Position numbers and translations under genes: made by a program. From Chitinophaga qingshengii (GTDB lineage: Bacteria > Bacteroidota > Bacteroidia > Chitinophagales > Chitinophagaceae): a stretch of 64,000 bases of DNA. Below are positions 35,740 to 44,838 of this stretch, piece after piece. Positions within the stretch are counted from its first letter, which is position 1, and every line of letters begins with the position of its first letter. The stretch spans positions 1,922,001 to 1,986,000 of the forward strand of contig NZ_JACVFC010000001.1 of the NCBI RefSeq assembly GCF_014529935.1, read 5' to 3'. Below the pieces are notes generated by a model, which had not been told where the DNA came from, searched no databases, and was given only the letters and a program-made list of their open reading frames with translations.

Positions 35740-36624
35740 TTATTTTGTCAGCATATACTTCGGCAATGTACTGGCGGGCACATACAATACAAGTTGGGGC
35801 TTGTTTTCAGTCGGTTCCAGTACGATGATGATTTCATCATCTTTTTTGAATACCCTGGACGGCACCACAAAAACTTCCTGTGCTTCGCCATGTGCATCAA
35901 TAGTCGCAGGGCCTTTCTTATACAGCAATGGCATCGTATGCAGTACGGCCGTATCTTTTTTCTCCTTGTGTATCAGGGTAGCTTTGACGAACTCGTACGG
36001 ATCTTTGTTTTTATTGCGGATATGAAAGCAGAAGTAGTTGAGTGAACTAAGGGTCATGGCTTTGGCATAACCGAGGCTCACGCCGTCTACTTTCACTTCA
36101 TAGTTGTGATTGACTTTACTGTCTTTTTTGAAAGATTCCGCCAGATCACTCACGGTAACGGTGTCCACCCCAACCAGCGGCGCACTGTCATCTTCCTCCG
36201 GTAGCCGGAAGGTGTTCTGGGGCTTGTTCCCCGAATCCTTGTCACCATGCCGGTTCTCTGGGACACCTGCTATGGCTGCCGGTTTTTTAGATAACACGTA
36301 CCGCAGTTTGGCGAGATCTGCATTCTCCCGGAACGTCAGGATCATGTAGTGGATATTATCGCCTTCGCGGACAATCAGGTTGGTCGGTTTGGGTGCCGCG
36401 CTGACGGCTCTTACAACGGCCATGTTACCATCCACGATCCGATAATCGTAATCTGCGTTTTTTCCGTCACCGATCTGGAACGTTGTGATAGGTGATCCAC
36501 TGGTAATAAGGGTAGAAGCTCCTCTTTTAGTCAGCACCGTATCGGTTCTGCCGACTTGCTGTGCCATGACTGAGGGGGCCGTTCCAATTAACAAACAAAT
36601 TAAAATACTGCGCACGGATTTCAT
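35740..36624 (-). CDS. TraN/VirB9-like periplasmic protein (DUF4138-like) in T6SS operon
   Basis: A 294-residue exported protein (signal RSILICLLIGTAPSVMA-QQ). The N-terminal half (TTFQIGDGKNADYDYRIVDG, then PKPTNLIVREGDNIHYMILT) has the order of conjugative-transposon TraN proteins and of VirB9: a beta-sandwich with a TNL-V-x-(D/E)G motif. A linker of about 50 residues follows, then a second beta-rich domain (NYFCFHIRNKNKDPYEFVKA ... TKRVF-like ... EIIIVLEPTENKPQLVLYVP). It lies 149 bases after tssC on the same strand and one base before the transglycosylase/TraM-like gene. It may serve as the outer-membrane-side part of the T6SS envelope complex in place of TssQ or TssR. The fold match is inference. 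Confidence 0.65.
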   Translation of the reverse strand: MKSVRSILICLLIGTAPSVMAQQVGRTDTVLTKRGASTLITSGSPITTFQIGDGKNADYDYRIVDGNMAVVRAVSAAPKPTNLIVREGDNIHYMILTFRENADLAKLRYVLSKKPAAIAGVPENRHGDKDSGNKPQNTFRLPEEDDSAPLVGVDTVTVSDLAESFKKDSKVNHNYEVKVDGVSLGYAKAMTLSSLNYFCFHIRNKNKDPYEFVKATLIHKEKKDTAVLHTMPLLYKKGPATIDAHGEAQEVFVVPSRVFKKDDEIIIVLEPTENKPQLVLYVPASTLPKYMLTK

Positions 36625-36773
36625 TGTATTTACGCTTAACAGTTGAGTTGGCTTTCAGGTTGTTTCACTCACCTGAAAAACAACCATAATAAAAATTAAA
36701 TCGCGCCTGGCTGGCCACCGTTGTGCTGCTTCATCAGCTGTTCAACGATGACCATATATGGCGGTATCTGAAA

Positions 36774-38153
36774 CTATTTGTCCTGTTCATAGGTGGTATC
36801 CCAATCTGTCGCATCATCTCCTTTCTGTCCTTCCATTTTGATGAGGAAGTTCTTAGCCGGGAAATAAGGCTTCAGGTGGATATCCAGGTGGATACGGTCT
36901 TTCTGAACAGGGTCCTGTTCAAAACGGCGTATATTAAAATCTTCAATCAGTTTATCCGGACCGGTGATACCATCGAGGAAACGAATGATTTGTTTCATGA
37001 GGTCCTTACGGGTATTGGCGTTGAAGTTTTCAAAAGCCCGGCGGTTGAGGAAATCCATCAGCACTTTGGTCACGAAGTCGAACACCCTTACTACAGAGTA
37101 GGTTTGCAGGCCGAGGTTGTCGCCGTTGAACAATGTTTTGGCGCTGAAGGCCATTACTTTACCGTATTCCTTTACCATGGGTACCAGTCCCATTTTTTCG
37201 AGGCTGGCGATTTCGCTTTTCTTCAGTTCAAAACGAACACCGTCTACTTCGTTCATGCCACCGAATTTTTTACCGGCTGTTACCTGCGACATGAGGGTTT
37301 TGTAGATTTTACCGGCGAGTGCACCCGAAGGTGGTATGTAGAGGTTATCCTCTTCTCCTACCTCATCAAATTTGCCGCGGCCTACGAGCCAGTTGCAGGA
37401 CATGATCACGTTGGAGCGATGTATTTCGCCGCCGGTGAGGTTAGCCAGTTCAAACATCTCCATCACGTCGTCCGGAGCGTCGAGGTGAGCGAAGTCGGTC
37501 ACCAGCATGGCTTTGTTTTCATGTGCTATTTTGGCCCATTTCTCCAGTACCTTGTTGGAACCGAGGTATCCCGGAATAACCAGCAGGCTGTAGTTGGTGC
37601 GCAGATCGAGGCGGTCGTAATTGGCCACCAGTTCTTCGCGGATAGCGTCGATAAAGCGGGTATTATCGAGGTCTTTCAGTTGCTCGAGTTCTACGTTGAT
37701 GAAAGAGATATTTTTCACCTTGTCGGACTCTGTATTTTTGAAGAACAGGGCTACGTTGCGGTAGGCTTGTTCCAGTTCGCGGGTGGATTCCACTGCTTCG
37801 CCGAGATTCTTGTTCAGCACCTGTTCTGCCTCAGCGGCGTTTTCATTGCAGAAGTCTACCATCTCAGGCAGTTCTGTTGCTTCGGAGAGTACTTTTTCCC
37901 AGAGGGACAGTGTTTTCCGTAGTTTATCCCTTTCCGATTTTTTGCCGGCTTCCGTAAGGAAGATATTACGGCGGGCCTTACGGTCGGGATTCAGGTTTTG
38001 AGCGCCTTCCACGGCTGCTTCAATCAGGTCGAATCCGCCGTATTTAGCCAGCGTATCAATATTTTGGGCGAGGTTAACTTCTGGTTTGGCGGAAGACTGT
38101 TGTCCTGCATTTTGCAGGTCTTGCAGTTCCTCGTTTTTCTGTAATTCTGCCAT
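36774..38153 (-). CDS. tssC: T6SS sheath large subunit TssC
   Basis: A 459-residue large subunit of the contractile sheath (VipB-type). The key region NVELEQLKDLDNTRFIDAIR, followed by the conserved strand YSLLVIPGYLGSNKVLEKWA, DFAHLDAPDDVMEMFELANL and IMSCNWLVGRGKFDEVGEED, matches Bacteroidota TssC, with the C-terminal wall-forming part (RRFEQDPVQKDRIHLDIHLK, PYFPAKNFLIKMEGQ). The sheath, made of TssB-TssC pairs, contracts to push out the Hcp tube. It sits 40 bases after tssB. A 399-codon plus-strand frame at 36723-37922 is a shadow of this gene. Confidence 0.94.
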   Translation of the reverse strand: MAELQKNEELQDLQNAGQQSSAKPEVNLAQNIDTLAKYGGFDLIEAAVEGAQNLNPDRKARRNIFLTEAGKKSERDKLRKTLSLWEKVLSEATELPEMVDFCNENAAEAEQVLNKNLGEAVESTRELEQAYRNVALFFKNTESDKVKNISFINVELEQLKDLDNTRFIDAIREELVANYDRLDLRTNYSLLVIPGYLGSNKVLEKWAKIAHENKAMLVTDFAHLDAPDDVMEMFELANLTGGEIHRSNVIMSCNWLVGRGKFDEVGEEDNLYIPPSGALAGKIYKTLMSQVTAGKKFGGMNEVDGVRFELKKSEIASLEKMGLVPMVKEYGKVMAFSAKTLFNGDNLGLQTYSVVRVFDFVTKVLMDFLNRRAFENFNANTRKDLMKQIIRFLDGITGPDKLIEDFNIRRFEQDPVQKDRIHLDIHLKPYFPAKNFLIKMEGQKGDDATDWDTTYEQDK

Positions 38154-38193
38154 AAGAAATGATATTATGTTCCGGGATAGGGGAACTGTTTAA

Positions 38194-38640
38194 CTATTTT
38201 GTGTTCAGGTCTTTCAGCATGCTGCGTATAGCGCCCAGCATAGCTTGTCTTGCGTCCGGATCTGCGAGAGCCTGTTTCAGTATTTTGTTGGTCTTCAGGT
38301 TTTTCATGATTTTCAGGTATTGCTCTTTCTCTGTGGCGAGGTCGTTGAGGAAAGCGCTTTGTTCAGTGATACCCTTCACACCAAAATCGCCCAGGTGGTG
38401 GAACTGCAGTTTTTCCGGCACCGGGCGGCCTTCTGCGTCGTGAAAGCTCACGTTTACGCTGGGCTTGAAGTGTTCAAAAACATTTTCCACGGAAGTAAGC
38501 CCTTCCACGATTTCAGGCTTTACAGGTGCTTGCTGGGTGAGTTTTTCAGCAAACAGTGTACGGTTATGCGATATTTCCGCAATGGCTTCATTGGCGTCCA
38601 GTTTGACTTCTGTGCCACCAATTCCGTAGTTGTCATTCAT
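38194..38640 (-). CDS. tssB: T6SS sheath small subunit TssB
   Basis: A 148-residue small sheath subunit (VipA-type). Typical features are the N-terminal KLDANEAIAEISHNRTLFAE, the strand VNVSFHDAEGRPVPEKLQFH and the following LGDFGVKGITEQSAFLNDLA, all conserved in Bacteroidota TssB. It interlocks with TssC by strand exchange. It lies between clpV (81 bases) and tssC (40 bases) on the same strand, the usual order for rebuilding the sheath. Confidence 0.94.
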   Translation of the reverse strand: MNDNYGIGGTEVKLDANEAIAEISHNRTLFAEKLTQQAPVKPEIVEGLTSVENVFEHFKPSVNVSFHDAEGRPVPEKLQFHHLGDFGVKGITEQSAFLNDLATEKEQYLKIMKNLKTNKILKQALADPDARQAMLGAIRSMLKDLNTK

Positions 38641-38721
38641 AACAAAACAATTTTGAGATTTTCCAATTAGTAAAGGAGCCGGGTTATCGGTACCCTGTCC
38701 CTTTTTATTGTTTGAGGTTTT

Positions 38722-41175
38722 TTACTTGTTAACAGACCAATCCAACTGGTCTTCTTTCAGGTCGAGCACCACGGACATATCCTTCGCCAGGCTCCCGTCG
38801 ATGATCATGCGGGACAGCGGTTTACGGAGCTGACCACGGATCACCTCCCGCAGCGGGCGGGCGCCGTAACGGGGCGAATAGCCCATCATGGCGAGGTGTT
38901 GCCGGGCTGCCGGTGTAACCGTCAGCGTGATTTCCTGCTGTTGCAGCAGTTGCAGGAGATGTTGCAGATGGATATCGAATATCTTCTCTACATTTTCCTG
39001 CCGGATAGGTCCGAAAGGAACGATCTCTGTGAGCCTGCCCAGGAATTCCGGCCTGAAATGACGGGCCATCAGTTCCATCAGCTGTTGTGATGGCGGGATC
39101 ACACCCTGTTCAAAAGAAGACGCAATGGCGTCGCTACCGATGTTGGAGGTAAAGAGCACCAAAGCATTGGAGAAGTCTCCGGTTTTTCCTAATCTGTCGT
39201 GTAATTTCCCCTCATCCATGATCTGTAAAAAGATATCAAATACAGAAGGATGGGCTTTTTCTATCTCGTCGAATAATACTACTGCGTAGGGTTGTTGCCG
39301 TATTTTGTTGACCAGCAGGCCGCCTTCCTCATATCCCACATATCCCGGAGGCGCGCCATACAACAGGGCGGCTGCATGTTCTTCCTTAAACTCCGACATA
39401 TCGAAGCGGATCATACAGCGCTCATCCTGGAACAAGAAGTCTGCCAGAGATTTGGCCAGTTCCGTTTTACCGGTACCGGTAGGTCCCAGGAAGAAGAAGG
39501 AACCAATCGGTTGTCCGGGCCTGCTGAGGCCGGAACGGGACTCCAGGATGGCGTCCGATACGGCTTTGAGGGCATGGTCCTGCCCTACTACTCTCTTGCG
39601 CAGGTGCAGGTCCATCGCCACCAGGCGTTCTCTTTCCTGTGACTGGATCTTACCCAGCGGAATGCCGGTCATTCCCGCAATCATGGTAGCCAGATCAACG
39701 GGCGTAACAGCTTTATGTTCAGCAGATACCACGACTGTCAGCTGGTCCAGCAGTTGTTGCAGGGCGTCGAGCAACGCGTTGGTATCTGTCATTTTTGTCA
39801 ATGCGGAATCTATCTGCAATTTACCGGCAAGCAGTGCGCCCAGCCTGTCAGTCAGTTGCCTGTAAAACCAATGCAGGTCTTCACTTTGTAAGTGCTCCTT
39901 ACCACGCAGCGTTTCCAGCTCTGCCCGGAGGGAGGCCAGCAATGGCGCGCCGGTATCCTGCGTAGCGCGGATAGCGGCCATGGTACGGTCCAGCAGGTTG
40001 ATAGCGCTGTCCGGCAGGCAACGTTCCTTCAGGTAACGCCGGGAGAGGCGGATAGCTTCTTTGATAGCTTCGGGCGGTACCTGCAGCTGATAGAAACTTT
40101 CATACACGGGTACCACGGCTGTCATCATACGTACTGCCTGTGTTTCGTCCGGCTCTGCCAGGGTAACGGTTTCAAAACGATGCCGCAGGATAGCGTCCGG
40201 CTCAATGAGTTTACGGAAACCTTCCGGGGTGGTGGTACCGATCAGGATGATCTCGCCTTTACCCAGGGAGGCTTTAATAACGTTGGCCATACCGCCGCCG
40301 GATTGTTTATCGAGCAGGGTATGGAGGTTGTCTATAAAGAGTATATGCCTGCCCGTTTGTTTGAGCTGCTGGATGATCTGCAGGAGCCTGTCCTCCAGTT
40401 CATTTTTATAGGCAGCTCCGGCTATAAAGGCGCCGTAATCGAGCGCATATATATCGGACTGTTGCAATTGCAGGGGTACCTGTTTCTGAGCGATGGCATG
40501 GGCCAGTCCTTCCACCAGGGAAGTTTTACCAACCCCGCCTTCCCCAATGATGAGCACACTGGCGCGGTCTTTACGGGTAAGCACTTCCGTGAGCGCCCGG
40601 ATATCGCCGTCCCTTCCTATCACCGGGTGATAGGTCTGTAACAGCTGCGGGTCGGTCATGCGGTACACATACTTCAGCGAGGCGGGCTTAATAGTGGCTG
40701 CGGTCGTTTTGCCGTTGGCGTTGTCCGGCCGGCTGCGGCCCTGTTCGCTGGCGGCTATCAGTTGCTCACGGGTAAAGGGGAACGATTTCAGCTGTTCGTA
40801 GGAGAAACCTACGCCGGGGGTACATAAAGCTATCAGCAGAGACCAGGCATCTGTTTCAGATTTATCCGCTTCCTGTGCTATATTGATGGCTTCCTGCAAT
40901 ACGGTAGCAGCGGCATCATCGGCCTCCGCTTCGTCTACGGTGCGGGATGTACGGGGTAGCTCGTCCAGTCTTACTTCCGCCCACTCTTCCAGGTAATATA
41001 CATCTATGTTCATCTGATGCAATACCGGCGCAAGCCCCACCTCCTTATGCATGGCTGCACGAAGCAGGTGCGCAGGGGAATACTGCACATGATGATGATC
41101 TTTGGCTATTGCTTGGGCAATCCGGATGGCGGACTGCAGTTCAACGCTGAATATGGTCAATGTTGAAAGGGTCAT
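38722..41175 (-). CDS. clpV: T6SS sheath-disassembly ATPase ClpV/TssH
   Basis: An 817-residue double AAA+ ATPase of the Clp/Hsp100 class that takes apart contracted sheaths for reuse. The N-terminal Clp repeat domain is seen (LQSAIRIAQAIAKDHHHVQY, SPAHLLRAAMHK). The first AAA module has Walker A GEGGVGKTSL at 211-220 and Walker B HILFIDNLHTLL. The second has Walker A GPTGTGKTEL (in GSFFFLGPTGTGKTELAKSL) and Walker B AVVLFDEIEKAHP. The first module's Walker B has Asn where Glu is usual (FIDN), so ATP hydrolysis there may be weak. The ClpV role is assigned because the sheath genes tssB and tssC follow directly. Confidence 0.92.
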   Translation of the reverse strand: MTLSTLTIFSVELQSAIRIAQAIAKDHHHVQYSPAHLLRAAMHKEVGLAPVLHQMNIDVYYLEEWAEVRLDELPRTSRTVDEAEADDAAATVLQEAINIAQEADKSETDAWSLLIALCTPGVGFSYEQLKSFPFTREQLIAASEQGRSRPDNANGKTTAATIKPASLKYVYRMTDPQLLQTYHPVIGRDGDIRALTEVLTRKDRASVLIIGEGGVGKTSLVEGLAHAIAQKQVPLQLQQSDIYALDYGAFIAGAAYKNELEDRLLQIIQQLKQTGRHILFIDNLHTLLDKQSGGGMANVIKASLGKGEIILIGTTTPEGFRKLIEPDAILRHRFETVTLAEPDETQAVRMMTAVVPVYESFYQLQVPPEAIKEAIRLSRRYLKERCLPDSAINLLDRTMAAIRATQDTGAPLLASLRAELETLRGKEHLQSEDLHWFYRQLTDRLGALLAGKLQIDSALTKMTDTNALLDALQQLLDQLTVVVSAEHKAVTPVDLATMIAGMTGIPLGKIQSQERERLVAMDLHLRKRVVGQDHALKAVSDAILESRSGLSRPGQPIGSFFFLGPTGTGKTELAKSLADFLFQDERCMIRFDMSEFKEEHAAALLYGAPPGYVGYEEGGLLVNKIRQQPYAVVLFDEIEKAHPSVFDIFLQIMDEGKLHDRLGKTGDFSNALVLFTSNIGSDAIASSFEQGVIPPSQQLMELMARHFRPEFLGRLTEIVPFGPIRQENVEKIFDIHLQHLLQLLQQQEITLTVTPAARQHLAMMGYSPRYGARPLREVIRGQLRKPLSRMIIDGSLAKDMSVVLDLKEDQLDWSVNK

Positions 41176-41850
41176 TTGGATGATTCAAGGTTTTTCTAAA
41201 AAAGTTAACAATTACAACAACGCTGCTGCTTAACAAAAGCAGTTGGGTAAAGATACTGCGAAAACATTTACATAAAATTCTATCTGCAAGAAAATCTCAC
41301 CGGAGGCTAATATTAAACTTTTCAAACACATTTACTGCAGGGGTAACGTCTATCCGCACACGGATTTCACAACCATCAAAACACAACACCAGCAAATATC
41401 TAAGTAAATCTACCGCAATTTTATCTCATTAAAAATAAAAATTATTTTAAACATAAAAATAATACATAAATTTTTTATCAGATAAAAAAATAAGCAGGGT
41501 ACATAATATTATAATAGGATTCCACCCTATAAAACCCGGTAGTACGCCATACCAAAACAACCTTCCGGACATCAACATACCAAAATCCCAAAATGTCAAA
41601 ATATTGGTTATTTTCGTATCAGCCTTTATTGAAAAGAGAACCTTAAAACACCAATAAACAAGAGACCATGAGAAAGACCTTTTGCCCGGAAATCCGTGTC
41701 ATTACCTACTTTCACAGGGATCACAACATTCACACATTATAACGGAAACGATCACAACGATCATATAAACATCATATATCACCGTCATACCTTTGCCTAA
41801 CTGCGTATAGTCATAGGTGGCCGGATTGTTAACACAAAAAAGGATTTTTT
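41176..41850. other. 675-base intergenic region with AT-rich core
   Basis: The gap between the divergent clpV and second hcp genes. It holds a strongly AT-rich block at about 41395-41530. A candidate -7 box TACCTTTG is at 41788-41795, about 55 bases ahead of hcp, with no good -33 partner. There is a 24-codon open frame at 41667-41741 that I judge spurious. Nothing else was recognised. The size and AT content suggest regulatory DNA for both operons. Confidence 0.5.
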
Positions 41851-42240
41851 ATGTCTTTTAAGGCAGAACTGATTATTGGCGGCAGAACAGCCAATGTACT
41901 GGAATGCAACTACGGCTTTTCACAGGGAACCGACGCTATCGGCAAACCCAGCACCATGCCCCGTGGTGGTACAATCTCCCTCGTACTGGAATCGGCCCGC
42001 GACACCGACCTGGTCCAATGGATGATATCACCGGAAGAAAAACGGGATGGTACCATCATCTTCAAACGCAGAGACCACGACTCCAGTCTGCGTACGGTGG
42101 AATTCACAGAAGGTATCTGTGTACAATTCCACGAAAGTTATCATCACTCCGGTGCCAGCCCCATGATCACCCATATCGTGATCTCCGCCCGGGAACTTAA
42201 AATCGGCAGCGTCGCCTTTAAAAGAAAATGGGAGGACTAG
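41851..42240 (+). CDS. tssD: Second type VI secretion tube protein Hcp/TssD
   Basis: A 129-residue TssD paralogue of the hcp at 26748-27134. It shares MSFKAEL-type start, the RGGTISLVLES loop, a DLVQWMISPEEKRDGTIIFK segment and an ISARELKIG end, but is clearly diverged in the middle. It heads the operon that contains an unknown protein, vgrG and a solenoid protein, so it may load or carry a cargo linked to that operon while the other hcp supplies bulk tube. No fused effector domain. The next gene begins 3 bases after its stop. Confidence 0.94.
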   Translation: MSFKAELIIGGRTANVLECNYGFSQGTDAIGKPSTMPRGGTISLVLESARDTDLVQWMISPEEKRDGTIIFKRRDHDSSLRTVEFTEGICVQFHESYHHSGASPMITHIVISARELKIGSVAFKRKWED

Positions 42241-42243
42241 GCC

Positions 42244-42978
42244 ATGGAGCATATCCCCGAAAATATCAAGGTGGCGGCCCGCTTTATCCTGATGGCATTA
42301 CAACGTACGCTGACGGATATCCGTATGCATGAAGCGCCCGAAGGACGCAACCAGCGGAAGCCTCCGGCAAACAACCCTGCCGGTACCAGGTTCACCTCCC
42401 TCACAACACAGCTTCACCAGGGCCTCTCCACGATGGCGCTTCACCTGCCCGTGGTATTGTATAACGCCGGCCTGACAAAAACCGTGATCCCCGCTTCCCA
42501 CCTCTGCTGCCAGCTGCAAAACAACCTGCTGGAGGTACAGGTACAGGATGTAGGTACTTTTGTGCTCGATATACAACGGAGCAACATGGTCACCTTTACG
42601 CGGCCCGGCCTGCCAGCCGCCAAAACGACAGATATCCTTTCCCGTTACCAGCGCTATACTTTGGCAGACTTCAGCAACCTGGTCAACCGTGATTTCAGCT
42701 ACGGGAAAGATAAAGCAGCCGATGCGATACAAAAGAAACCTAACAAATTCCAAAAAGCATTGGCGGCTGTTAACCACAAACAATTTAATCACTTCAGCAA
42801 GGCACAGGAGATACACAAAGGGCTGCCCGCCAGCTACACCAGCCACTTTGACGATAACCCCAGGGATGCTTCCGGGCAACCTTCCAGATATTTTATATAC
42901 ATGCATACGGAAGATATCAATGGTGGTGATATCGATTTTAAAAACACCGGCGTGATAAAGATTAATCCGAAGGATTGA
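42244..42978 (+). CDS. Uncharacterised protein between hcp and vgrG
   Basis: A 244-residue protein without signal peptide or membrane helix. I do not recognise it. The first half reads IKVAARFILMALQRTLTDIR, then GLSTMALHLPVVLYNAGLTK and QLQNNLLEVQVQDVGTFVLD. The second half is Lys- and aromatic-rich (KAADAIQKKPNKFQKALAAV, HKGLPASYTSHFDDNPRDAS). The C-terminal end (EDINGGDIDFKNTGVIKINP) is beta-rich. Its place between a tube and a spike gene suggests a cargo, a chaperone or a spike accessory, but no catalytic motif was found. The start is 3 bases after hcp, and vgrG follows after 51 bases. Confidence 0.75.
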   Translation: MEHIPENIKVAARFILMALQRTLTDIRMHEAPEGRNQRKPPANNPAGTRFTSLTTQLHQGLSTMALHLPVVLYNAGLTKTVIPASHLCCQLQNNLLEVQVQDVGTFVLDIQRSNMVTFTRPGLPAAKTTDILSRYQRYTLADFSNLVNRDFSYGKDKAADAIQKKPNKFQKALAAVNHKQFNHFSKAQEIHKGLPASYTSHFDDNPRDASGQPSRYFIYMHTEDINGGDIDFKNTGVIKINPKD

Positions 42979-43029
42979 TCCTTTTCACACAGGCATTTCC
43001 TTGACAAAAAAATTCTAAACCTGAATATT

Positions 43030-44838
43030 ATGGGTGACGATAAATTTCTGAATAAGTCAACAATAGGTATTGAAGGCTACCCCGGGCCAGTAGAGTTTAA
43101 AAATGTAACCCTGGAACAAGCCGTTGGCAGCCATCACTATTTTAGTTTCCTGTGGCGGCCCGGCAGCCTGAGCAGCAGCCTCTCCTACCAGCAGGGAATC
43201 ATTGAAAAATATATCGGTAAAGGCATCTCCATCAGCTTCGATAGTTTCCGCTTCAAAGGGCTCATCACCAGTATGGCTGTCATCGAAGAAGATGGCGCGG
43301 CTATCGGCTTCCAGGTATCAGGCGTTAGTCCTACTATCCTGCTGGACGATGTGCCGCAGAGCACCTCTTTTTATCAGCAATCCCTGCAAACAGTCATCCA
43401 GGGCGCCCTGCAGGATGCCGGCTCCGGCCTGTTGAAAACACAGGTGGTACCGGCGCATAAAGGCACGCTCCCCTATTGTGTGCAATACAACGAAACCGAT
43501 TTCGATTTTATCGCCCGGCTGGCTGCCCGTTACGGCGAATGGATGTATTACGATGGCAACGCCCTCGTGATCGGAGAACCGCAGAAAGACGAAGTAAAAC
43601 TCACCAAAAATGTGACCCTCCATCAGTTGAAAACCGTGGCCGCAGTAACGCCACAACGTATCAACTATGTATCATACGATATGATGAAAGCCTCTCCCCT
43701 GAGCGAAAAATCGCAAAAGGCGGAAGCGGGTTCCCATCCGCTGATGAACCTGTCGTCCAGCGCATCGGATGACCTGTACAGCTCCTCTTCCCAGAAACAA
43801 ACGTTTGTGCATCACGGTTATACCCAGGACCAACTGAAACAGGTGAAGGAAGTACAAACAAAAGTGAATGCCGCCGCCTTCGTACGGGTAAGCGGTATCA
43901 GCGAACTGCCGGTGATGCCCGGTCAGCGTATCAGCATTGCCAGCGATACTAACCAGAGCGCCTATACGGTGATTTCTGCCACACACTATGCAGATACGCC
44001 CGGTAACTACCACTGCTCTTTTACAGCTATTCCGGCAGATGTAAAAGTTCCTCCGTACAGCAATCCCCACCTGGTACCGAAAGCCGATATGCAAAGCGCC
44101 ATCGTGAAGGATAACAACGACCCGGAAAAGCTGGGCCGGGTAAGGGTGCAGTTTTTCTGGCAGCAACAAAATGATATGAGCCCCTGGGTACGCCAGGCTT
44201 CACCCGCCGCCGGCGGCGGTACCGGCTTCCACTTCGTACCGGAGGTAGGGGAAGAAGTGGTGATCGGCTTTGAAGGCGGCAACGCGGAAATGCCGGTGGT
44301 ACTGGGCAGCAAATTCAACGGTAAATCCAAAAGCGGTTACGGCGATGCACAGAACAATATGAAAGCCATCAAAACCCGCAGCGGTAACCTGATACAGCTC
44401 GATGATAATTCCGGTAGTGTTACCGTGACCGACAAAAACGGCAGTACCATGATCATGGACGGTTCCGGTAATATCACGGTACAATCACAAACGCTGGTCA
44501 CGGTTAAAACGGATGACAAAATAGTGGTGGACGCTCCTAACCAGATAGAATTCCTCTCCAAGGAAATTCACCTGAAAGGCACCAAAAAAGTGGTGATCGG
44601 TGAAGGCCCCGCACAAATCACGATAGACAACGTAGAAAATAAAATCACCACCGGCGCCGACAAACTGGAAACCTCGGCCGTCACCCTGCATGAGCTGAAA
44701 AGCAAGGCGAATATGAGGGTAGAAACCAAACACCACTTCACGGATGTTGAAACACATGCTATTAAAAGCATGAACTTTCAATTAGATGGGAAAACCGTTA
44801 CCGACATCAAAGGTGGTACTGTAAATTTAAACTGCTGA
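43030..44838 (+). CDS. vgrG: T6SS spike protein VgrG/TssI
   Basis: A 602-residue spike tip protein. The N-terminal gp27-like part runs to about residue 330 (VTLEQAVGSHHYFSFLWRPG, FKGLITSMAVIEEDGAAIGF, YNETDFDFIARLAARYGEWM). Then comes the OB-fold gp5 part (DPEKLGRVRVQFFWQQQNDM, MSPWVRQASPAAGGGTGFHF, PEVGEEVVIGFEGGNAEMPV) and a C-terminal beta-helix with repeated strands (SGSVTVTDKNGSTMIMDGSG). It has no effector domain at the C-terminus. The trimer sits on the Hcp tube and pierces the target cell. The next gene overlaps its stop by one base (TGATG), and no PAAR protein is encoded beside it. Confidence 0.95.
   Translation: MGDDKFLNKSTIGIEGYPGPVEFKNVTLEQAVGSHHYFSFLWRPGSLSSSLSYQQGIIEKYIGKGISISFDSFRFKGLITSMAVIEEDGAAIGFQVSGVSPTILLDDVPQSTSFYQQSLQTVIQGALQDAGSGLLKTQVVPAHKGTLPYCVQYNETDFDFIARLAARYGEWMYYDGNALVIGEPQKDEVKLTKNVTLHQLKTVAAVTPQRINYVSYDMMKASPLSEKSQKAEAGSHPLMNLSSSASDDLYSSSSQKQTFVHHGYTQDQLKQVKEVQTKVNAAAFVRVSGISELPVMPGQRISIASDTNQSAYTVISATHYADTPGNYHCSFTAIPADVKVPPYSNPHLVPKADMQSAIVKDNNDPEKLGRVRVQFFWQQQNDMSPWVRQASPAAGGGTGFHFVPEVGEEVVIGFEGGNAEMPVVLGSKFNGKSKSGYGDAQNNMKAIKTRSGNLIQLDDNSGSVTVTDKNGSTMIMDGSGNITVQSQTLVTVKTDDKIVVDAPNQIEFLSKEIHLKGTKKVVIGEGPAQITIDNVENKITTGADKLETSAVTLHELKSKANMRVETKHHFTDVETHAIKSMNFQLDGKTVTDIKGGTVNLNC

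Noticed and set aside
36723..37922. 399-codon plus-strand open frame
   Set aside because: It is antisense to tssC across its whole length, has no recognisable domain and its composition (many Phe, His, Val) is that of a reversed coding strand.
39892..40641. 249-codon plus-strand open frame
   Set aside because: Antisense to clpV, whose two AAA modules are intact.
41667..41741. 24-codon open frame in the clpV-hcp gap
   Set aside because: Too short, no leader or attenuator structure seen, and no similarity to a known small peptide.
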